Assembly: GCA_963575745.1 (NCBI GenBank)
Contig: CAUYUJ010022550.1
Location: 15,001-79,000, forward strand
Length of the DNA: 64,000 nucleotides
DNA from: Prorocentrum cordatum
Taxonomy: Eukaryota; Sar; Dinophyceae; Prorocentrales; Prorocentraceae
Reading direction: 5' to 3'
Positions 57,137 through 64,000 of the stretch are shown here, in pieces (within the stretch, counting starts at the first letter, position 1; each line of letters starts with the position of its first letter). Made by a program: the position numbers and the translations under genes. The notes beneath the pieces were generated by a model. It ran no database searches and had not been told where the DNA came from. It worked only from the letters and a program-made list of their open reading frames with translations.

Positions 57137-59973
57137 TTCTGTCTTTCCTCATCGTCTTTGGCGTCGTCGTCGTTTCCGTCGTCGTTGTCGCCGTGGTCGT
57201 CCTTCCTCCCTCGTTGTCTTCGTCGGCGTCTCGTCGTTGTCCCTCCTATTTCGTCGCCGTCGTCGTCGTCGTCGTCGTCGTGTCTTCACTCCTCCCTCGT
57301 CGTTATCCTCCTCCCTCGTCGTCGTCGTCCGTCGTCGGCGTCTCGTCGTCGTCCCTCCTATTTCGTCGCCGTCGTCGTCGTCTTCGTCGTCGTTGTCATC
57401 GTCGTCGTCTTCCCTCCTCCCTCTCGATGTCGTCGTCGGCGTCGCCGTCCTTCCTCCTTCTTCGTCGTTGGCGTCGTCGCCGTCTTCCCTCCTCCATCGT
57501 CGTTGTCGTCGTTGTCGCCGTCGTCGTCTCCTCCCTCGTCGTCGTCTCCGTTGGCGACGTCGTCGTCGTCTTCGTCGTCGTCGTCGGCGTCGTTGTCGTC
57601 GTCGTCGGTGTCGTCGTCGTCGTTGTCGTCGTCGAAAACATTGGAGACGTCGTCGGTGTCGTCGCAGTCGCTGTCGGCGGCGCCGTCGTCGTCGATGTCG
57701 CTGTCGTCGTCGGCATCGGTGTCGTGGCCAAGTGCCACGCAGTACCTACCGTCACGGTCTTGTCTGAAGATGTCTTGCGACCAAATTGCGGGTGGGAGGG
57801 TGGGATGTTTGCACGAGCAGTGGAGAGGACAGCTTCAAGACAGTCGAAGTGGATTGCACCACGTAGATTATACCACGTCGACTACTCAACGTAAGTTCTC
57901 CTTTCTAAACAGAGAATAGAATCTACCCCCCCCCCCAGCGTTATCCGTTCCCCTTTCGGGTCTGTAAATCATATATGACTCTGACCACATGTCCATCCGA
58001 AATATGAATTTACACTATCCCAGGGGGGCCGGTATCGTTCCCCCTGAGGTTCCCTTGTGAAAAACGATGCGCGGGGACATTTGTTGCTCTAACAGAAAAC
58101 TTTGTCACGAATCCCTTGCAAAAAAAAACGGGACGAAGTGCACACGCGCGCGTCGTCGCGCGAGCGCCTGCCGAAATCCTTCAAAAACCGTCGGTGCCGG
58201 AAGGATTTCGCAATCGAGTTTCCAAAACACATACAAAAACACAAGGTTTCGCGACACTCATTTGCTAAAAAAGCTTACGCGCGAGCTCTTGCGAAAACTT
58301 AAGAAAACCATCAGGTTTTCAAGATTTCCACAAAATGCTACCAAACGGGCTTCGCGCGCGCATGTCGAAATCTGTCGAACGCCCTTGCGCGTGTGCCGTC
58401 GCGAAAATCCTTTGAAAGAAATGGGACGAAGTGCAGACGCGCGCGTCGTCGCGCGCGTATGCCGAAATCCTTCAAAACCCATCGGTTTCGGAAGAACTTC
58501 AAAAACATGTTCAAAAAACCCACAAAAACATAAGATTTCCCAACACGGATTTTCAACAAAAGCGTGCGCGCGCGCTCTTGCGTCGTCGTCGTCGTTGTCG
58601 TCGCCGTCCTCCCTCCTCCCGCGTCGTCGTCGTCGTCGCCTACGTCGTCCTCTGTCTTTCCTCGTGTTCGTCGTCGTCGTCCTTTTTGGCGTCGTCGTCG
58701 TTTCCGTCGTCGTTGTCGCCGTGGTCGTCCTCCCTCCTCCTCCCTCGTCGTCGTCGTCGTCCGTCGTCGGCGTCTCGTTGTCGTCCCTCCTATTTCGTCG
58801 CAGTCATCGTCGTCGTCGTTGTCGTCGTCTTCCCTCCTCCCTCGTCGTTGTCGTCGTCGGCGTCGCCGTCCTTCCTCCTTCTTCGTCGTTCGCGTCGTCG
58901 CCGTCCTCCCTCCTCCCCCGTCGTTGTCGTCGTTGTCGTCGTTGTCGCCGTCGTCGTCCTCCCTCCTCCCTCGTCGTCGTCTTCGTTGGCGACGTCGTAG
59001 TCTTCGTTGTCGTCGGCGTCGGCGTCGTCGTCGTCTTCGTCGTCGTCGACGTCGGCGTCGTCGTCGTCGCCGCCGTCGTCGTCGTCGTCGTCGTCGGCGT
59101 CGTTGACGTCGTCGTCGTCGTCGTCGGTGTCGTCGTTGTCGTCGTCGTCGGCGTCGTTATCGTCGTCGTCGTTGTCATCGTCGTCGTCGTCGTCGGCGTC
59201 GGCGTCGTCGTCGTCGGTGTCGTCGTCGTCGTTGTCGGCGTCGAAGTCGTTGGAGACGTCGTCGGTGTCGTCGTAGTCGTTGTCGGCGGCGTCGTCGTCG
59301 TCGTCGTTGTCGCTGTCGTCGTCGGCGTCGCTGTCGTTGCCAAGTGCCATTTGGTACCCACCGTCGTCGGCGGCGTCGCCGTCCTTCCTCCTTCTTCGTC
59401 GTTCGCGTCGTCGCCGTCCTCCCTCCTCCCCCGTCGTTGTCGTCGTCGTCGTTGTCGCCGTCGTCGTCCTCCCTCCTCCCTCGTCGTCGTCTTCGTTGGC
59501 GACGTCGTAGTCTTCGTTGTCGTCGGCGTCGGCGTCGTCGTCGTCTTCGTCGTCGTCGACGTCGGCGTCGTCGTCGTCGCCGCCGTCGTCGTCGTCGTCG
59601 TCGGCGTCGTTGACGTCGTCGTCGTCGTCGGTGTCGTCGTTGTCGTCGTCGTCGGCGTCGTCATCGTCGTCGTCGTTGTCATCGTCGTCGTCGTCGTCGG
59701 CGTCGGCGTCGTCGTCGTCGTTGTCGGCGTCGAAGTCGTTGGAGACGTCGTTGGTGTCGTCGTAGTCGTTGTCGGCGGCGTCGTCGTCGTTGTCGCTGTC
59801 GTCGTCGGCGTCGCTGTCGTTGGCAAGTGCCATTTGGTACCCACCGTCACGGTCTTAAGAGATTTTGCAAACCAAGTTGCGGTTGGATGGGTGGGATGTT
59901 TGCGCGAACAGTGGAGTGTACAACTCACTGCGAACAGAAATTAATTTTCCTTTCTAAAAGACTAATAGATTCT

Positions 59974-60007
<34 letters not shown>

Positions 60008-60684
60008 ACTTATCGGTTCCCCCGCGCGTGCTGTAAATTACATACGATTCTGACCACGTGTCCATCCTAAAAATGAATTCATACCATCCCAGCCAAGCCG
60101 GGTTCCCCCCCCCTGCGGTTCCCTTGAAAAAAACACTATGCGGTGACATGTTTTGTTCTAACAGAGCACTTGTTCACGAATCCCTTGCAAAAAATGGGAC
60201 GAAGTGCACACGCGCGCGTCGTGGCGCGCGCATGCCGAAATCCTTCAAAAACCTTCGGTTCCGGAGAGATTTCAAAATTGAATTTCCAAAAAACATATTA
60301 AAACACATGGTTTCGCAACACTGATTCAAAAAAAAACTTACGCGCGAGCTCTTGCGAAATCTTAAGAAAACCATAGATTTCCAAGATTTTCACAAAATGC
60401 TACCAAACGGGCTTCGCGCGCGCGCAGGTCGAAATCTGTCGAACGCTCTTGCGCGTGTGCCGTCGCGAGAATCCTCTGCAAAAAATAAGACGAAGTGCAG
60501 ACGCGCGCGTCGTCGCGGGCGTAGGTATGCCGAAATCCTTCAAAAACATTCGGTTTCGGAAGAATTTCGAAATCGTGCGTCCAAAAAACATACAAAAACG
60601 CAAGGTTTCGCAACACGGGTTTTCAACAAAATTGTGCGCGCGCGCTCTTGCGTCGTCGTCGTCGTCGTCGTCCTCCCTCCTCCC

Positions 60685-60719
<35 letters not shown>

Positions 60720-60839
60720 TTCTGTCTTTCCTCGTCGTCTTTGGCGTCGTCGTCGTTTCCGTCGTCGTTGTCGCCGTGGTCGTCCTTCCTCCCTCGTTGT
60801 CTTCGTCGGCGTCTCGTCGTTGTCCCTCCTATTTCGTCG

Positions 60840-60871
<32 letters not shown>

Positions 60872-61450
60872 TTCACTCCTCCCTCGTCGTTATCCTCCTC
60901 CCTCGTCGTCGTCGTCCGTCGTCGGCGTCTCGTCGTCGTCCCTCCTATTTCGTCGCCGTCGTCGTCGTCTTCGTCGTCGTTGTCATCGTCGTCGTCTTCC
61001 CTCCTCCCTCGTCGTTGTCGTCGTCGGCGTCGCCGTCCTTCCTCCTTCTTCGTCGTTGGCGTCGTCGCCGTCTTCCCTCCTCCATCGTCGTTGTCGTCGT
61101 TGTCGCCGTCGTCGTTTTTTCTCCTCCCTCGTCGTCGTCTCCGTTGGCGACGTCGTCGTCGTCTTCGTCGTCGTCGTCGGCGTCGTTGTCGTCGTCGTCG
61201 GTGTCGTCGTCGTCGTTGTCGTCGTCGAAAACATTGGAGACGTCGTCGGTGTCGTCGCAGTCGCTGTCGGCGGCGCCGTCGTCGTCGATGTCGCTGTCGT
61301 CGTCGGCATCGGTGTCGTGGCCAAGTGCCACGCAGTACCTACCGTCACGGTCTTGTCTGAAGATGTCTTGCGACCAAGTTGCGGGTGGGAGGGTGGGATG
61401 TTTGCACGAGCAGTGGAGAGGACAGCTTCAAGACAGTCGAAGTGGATTTC
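55392..61450. repeat. Composite satellite array, block 2
   Basis: The family is that of 11,030-23,160, here with four GTC arrays (about 55,725-56,280, 57,070-57,730, 58,575-59,840, 60,640-61,325). It starts with a 30-A tract at 55,392-55,421. Copies at 56,400-57,860 and 59,945-61,450 are close to identical and offset by about 3,576 bases. The third GTC array contains an internal ~500-bp duplication (58,868 and 59,381 start the same word). Long Val/Ser/Arg or Asp/Thr frames are by-products of the GTC repeat. Confidence 0.92.
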
Positions 61451-61510
61451 GCACCACATAGATTGCACCACCTGGATTACTAGAAAGACACTGTTTGGGG
61501 TCGGCGCTGG

Positions 61511-64000
61511 CTACATAACAGATTGAACAAAATCTTGTACTATATCGTTTCCCGCGCGGCATTGCCAGAAAGTGCCCGCGACGGAGTTCATACTAGAAGA
61601 TGTCCGACCGTGCTCGTCGCCCTTACGTGGCCGACGCACATCTAGTATGGGTATGTTTGGGCGGTGCCGATCCTTCATGAGGGAGTTGACTGTGTCGAAG
61701 GCCTCTGCGGGTGTGACGCAAGCGGGCCGTCCAGACGACCTGGGTGCAGGTCTTGTCCCCTACGAGGCGGTAGTGGGCGTCTTCCCTTCCTACATGGCCT
61801 CCCTCCTGACCTTTATTTCCTCGCCGCCATCCTGCCTTGAGCAACGGGCGCCGTCCCTCCATCCTCCCTGCAGCCTCCCTCGTGCCTGCAGAGGCCTCCT
61901 GTCGGAGGCCTCGGCGCCGAACCCCCGCCTCCTCTCGTGGGGAGAAAAGCCACGAAGGGAGGACTTTGCCAACGTTTGGCATCCGGGGTCCCGCACTGAG
62001 CCTCGGGGACGTTAAAAACGGCCTGGGATGAGGAACGGGCCCCGGAGAAGGGGTCCAGACATCTGGGGTCGCCCATATGGGAAAAGTGACGAAGTCGGAG
62101 TTCTGGGAAGACCCTGTGCACCACCACCACCATGACAGGCCAGGGCCAACCTAGGCCCTGACATAGCGGGTACGCCCGCCTGGCTGGGGCCAGGAGGGTC
62201 TGTACACCATCCTGGGGTCCAAGGTAGCCCTGGCCAGGCGTTGCGGTGGTGTACAGGAGCCTTCTGCGGAGCCTCGTCCAGCATCCCCTGGTCCATGTAC
62301 TCGGTGTAGTGGTGCACGTGCGCCTTGCGGCTGTACAGCCTCGAGAAGCTGCGGAGGCTCTGGCCGAACATGTGGTGCGCGGCGCAGGAGTTCGCCAGGC
62401 CAAGCACCGAGTAGGGCAAGCCCCGTGGCGGGACGGCGCACAGCCCAATCTTGAATGCGTCCTCGTTGTATGGCAACATCTTCAGCTGCTTGCGCACGCG
62501 GGTAACGTTGCGGTTGACGTCGGCAATCGACGCGGAGCCCCTGACCAGGAAGGCCATGGCGGCGTAGGTGCTACCTCTCGGGTCAATGTTCATCAGCTGG
62601 TGCTTGTTTGTGAGCGTGTCCGCGAAGGTCTGCTGGAACCCGCGGGACACCAGGCGGGGGTCCCTGCCGAAGCAGAGCGGGCTCATGGACGAGAGGAGGA
62701 AGTGCATGCGGGGGAAGGGCACCAGGTTCATCGTGATCTCGTTCAGGTCCAGGTTGAGGGACCCCTCGAAGCGCATCGAGCTCGTGAGGTTGTTCAGCAG
62801 GTGCGCCACCAACGAGTTCATGCGGTCGTACGGGCGCTCCGCCCCGAGCGTCGGCGCCGCGCTGCGGGAGGCCGGCCCCCGCGCCTGGTGGCCCGCGGCC
62901 CTGCCGGCGGGCGACCCGCAGGCCGCGGCCGGCTCGGCCGCCTTCGCGGGCGGCGCCGAGTGCGCCGTGCGGCGGCCGCCGGGGCCCCGCGAGCCGTCGC
63001 GGCGAGGCCGCGCCGCCGCCGCGCCCGGCCGCTCTGCGGGTGCGGCGCCGTCGCCGGGGCAGCGCAGCGGCGCCGCGGCGGCGGCGCGGCGCGGCTCCGA
63101 GTCCTGCGGCAGGTCGATGAGGGACGCCTGGCCGCCGGGCCTCCCGCCGTCGTGCGCGGAGATCTGGTTGCAGATGCCGACCAGCGCGTCGTTCGACACG
63201 GGCAGCACGCAGTGCGCGGAGTTGATGAGGCAACGCAGGGCCAGCGTTGCGTTGTAGGGCGACGTGATCACATCGTCGTCCTTGGATGGGCAGACGCACG
63301 ACACGAAGCGGAAGACCTCTTGGGGAACCAAACGAGATGCCGACACCGATGCCCCCAAAGACCTCTCCGAGGGTGCGCTCTGACAAGATTTTCGAGGCGA
63401 TTCCAGCCGTGGCGACGAGGGCCTCCAAGGAGGCCCAAAAAAGGAGAAGACGAGGAGATGGCAGCGGCATCGCTACCTCTTGCTCCTCTGACCTCCGGGT
63501 ACAGCTCCTCCAGCGTCTCCAGGAAGAACGTGCCGAGCCCGCTGCCCGTGCCTCCCCCCAGCGAGTGGACCAGCAGGAAGCACTGCAGGGAGTCGCAGTG
63601 CTCGGCCTGCTGCCGCACCCTCTCCTCGATCGTGTCGCGGTACATCGGCCCGTAGTGGCAGTGGCCGTGCGACCAGTTGTTGCCGGAGCCGGAGACGTCC
63701 GTGATGCACTGGCGCGCCTCCAGAAGAAGAAACGCCTGCACAAACATAAACTGTCGAGGGTCTGGGTGCCGCCAGCGGGGGTCAAGCGCCGATCCAAGAA
63801 GTCCGCTGGAAACCTCGGCGGTTTGTGCTTGTGCCGTTTTCTCTTCGCCGAGCCTCGAACAAGTCCGCGAGCGGGCCCGACAGAAGCGAGTTCACGACCC
63901 CCTGCTCCATGTCAACCAGGATGGACCTCGCCCGCAGGGTGCGGATGGGCCCGCGGCCGTCGCCGGCGGGTATGTCGGGGGGGTCCGCGTGCCGGGAGTC
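61511..64000 (-). CDS. TUBE1: Epsilon-tubulin, N-terminus beyond window edge
   Basis: Epsilon-tubulin acts at centrioles and basal bodies, where it is needed for the triplet microtubules. Four exons, all phase 0: 64,000-63,854, 63,717-63,493, 63,316-62,273 and 61,702-61,511 (TAG), together 535 codons; about 60 N-terminal codons are missing. Exon 1 has RSILVDMEQGVVNSLL. Exon 2 has the ITDVSGSGNNW segment and the tubulin GTP-binding signature GGGTGSGLGTF. Exon 3 has DDDVITSPYNATLALRC, NLTSSMRFEGSLNLDLNE, MNLVPFPRMHFLLSSMSPL and RKAHVHHYTEYMD. The DDVITSPYN and HLHHY-like blocks separate it from alpha-, beta-, gamma- and delta-tubulin. An Ala/Gly/Pro/Arg-rich insert of about 100 residues (around 62,825-63,160) is longer than usual for the family. 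Exon 4 (AFDTVNSLMKD...) fits the family C-terminus for its first 20-25 codons; the rest is less certain. Confidence 0.93.
61703..62272 (-). other. Epsilon-tubulin intron 3: GC-AG, 570 bases
   Basis: The exon ends GACGAG, the intron starts GCTCCG and ends CCGCAGAG before GCCTTC; again GAG|GC at both ends. Removal joins Leu-Asp-Glu to Ala-Phe-Asp-Thr in frame and restores the family C-terminal pattern. It is much longer than the other two introns and no long inverted repeat was seen in it. Confidence 0.7.
63317..63492 (-). other. Epsilon-tubulin intron 2: GT-AG
   Basis: 176 bases. The exon ends CCGGAG, the intron starts GTCAGA and ends CCAAGAG before GTCTTC, giving the repeat GAG|GTC on both sides. 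It contains the small hairpin GGGCCTCC-TTGGAGGCCC and a 31-base stretch resembling 10,033-10,066. Confidence 0.85.
63718..63853 (-). other. Epsilon-tubulin intron 1: fold-back, GC-AG
   Basis: 136 bases. The exon ends TTCGAG, the intron starts GCTCGG and ends CTGGAG before GCGCGCC, so GAG|GC is repeated at both ends. The two intron ends are near-complementary (GAAGAGAAAACGGCACAAGC against GAAGAAGAAACGCCTGCACA read from the other end). The centre carries GGATCGGCG and CCGCTGGCGG, also found in the element at 10,484-10,620. Confidence 0.8.

Noticed and set aside
58067-59944. A 625-codon plus-strand open frame rich in Val, Ser and Arg
   Set aside because: It spans satellite spacer and a GTC array; the reverse strand is also open for over 340 codons in two frames. 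It is a by-product of the trinucleotide repeat.

Overview
The window looks like nuclear DNA of a dinoflagellate. Four things point that way. Two sequences matching the 22-nt dinoflagellate trans-spliced leader, with one and two mismatches, lie directly upstream of coding relics. The one recognisable host gene is an epsilon-tubulin with short phase-0 introns of the pattern GAG|G...AG|G and non-canonical GC donors. Short fold-back intron-like elements recur through the window. Most of the rest is GC-rich simple repeats. The species cannot be named from this sequence. No rRNA, tRNA, CRISPR array, operon or bacterial-type promoter was seen.

Layout. 1-8,820 is almost entirely tandem repeats (10-11-bp and 9-bp minisatellites, TAC, CCT, AGT, CAT, GTC and CTCTA arrays, a GTGGGTCGCGGG minisatellite, and a 77-bp satellite that changes into a ~100-bp form). 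8,820-11,030 is GC-rich sequence with two inverted-repeat elements and one possible exon. 11,030-23,160 is a composite satellite with CG-rich palindromes, GTC arrays and long poly-A; the same family returns at 55,390-61,450. 23,160-24,450 holds dispersed duplications. 24,459-27,375 (minus) is a protein gene of unknown function broken by three single-base frameshifts, all in homopolymers, plus one stop. 27,400-35,640 is mainly polypurine, polypyrimidine and GAT arrays, with one decayed gene fragment at 33,143-33,936. 35,640-37,820 is an island of lower GC carrying an ORF interrupted by one stop. 38,309-43,918 (minus) is a LINE-type retrotransposon with an intact ORF1 and a decayed ORF2 (endonuclease, reverse transcriptase, RNase H, zinc module), preceded by a spliced-leader relic. 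45,013-48,684 (minus) is a second decayed coding sequence preceded by a leader relic. 52,030-54,139 (minus) is another unrecognised long coding region with one frameshift. 61,511-64,000 (minus) is epsilon-tubulin, lacking its N-terminus at the window edge.

Overall the window reads as gene-poor dinoflagellate chromatin. One cellular gene sits at the right edge. Around it are retro-derived relics, at least one of which was probably copied from trans-spliced mRNA, small inverted-repeat elements that behave like introners, and expanding satellites. The frames of most long open stretches are by-products of trinucleotide and 9- or 12-bp repeats and should not be read as proteins.
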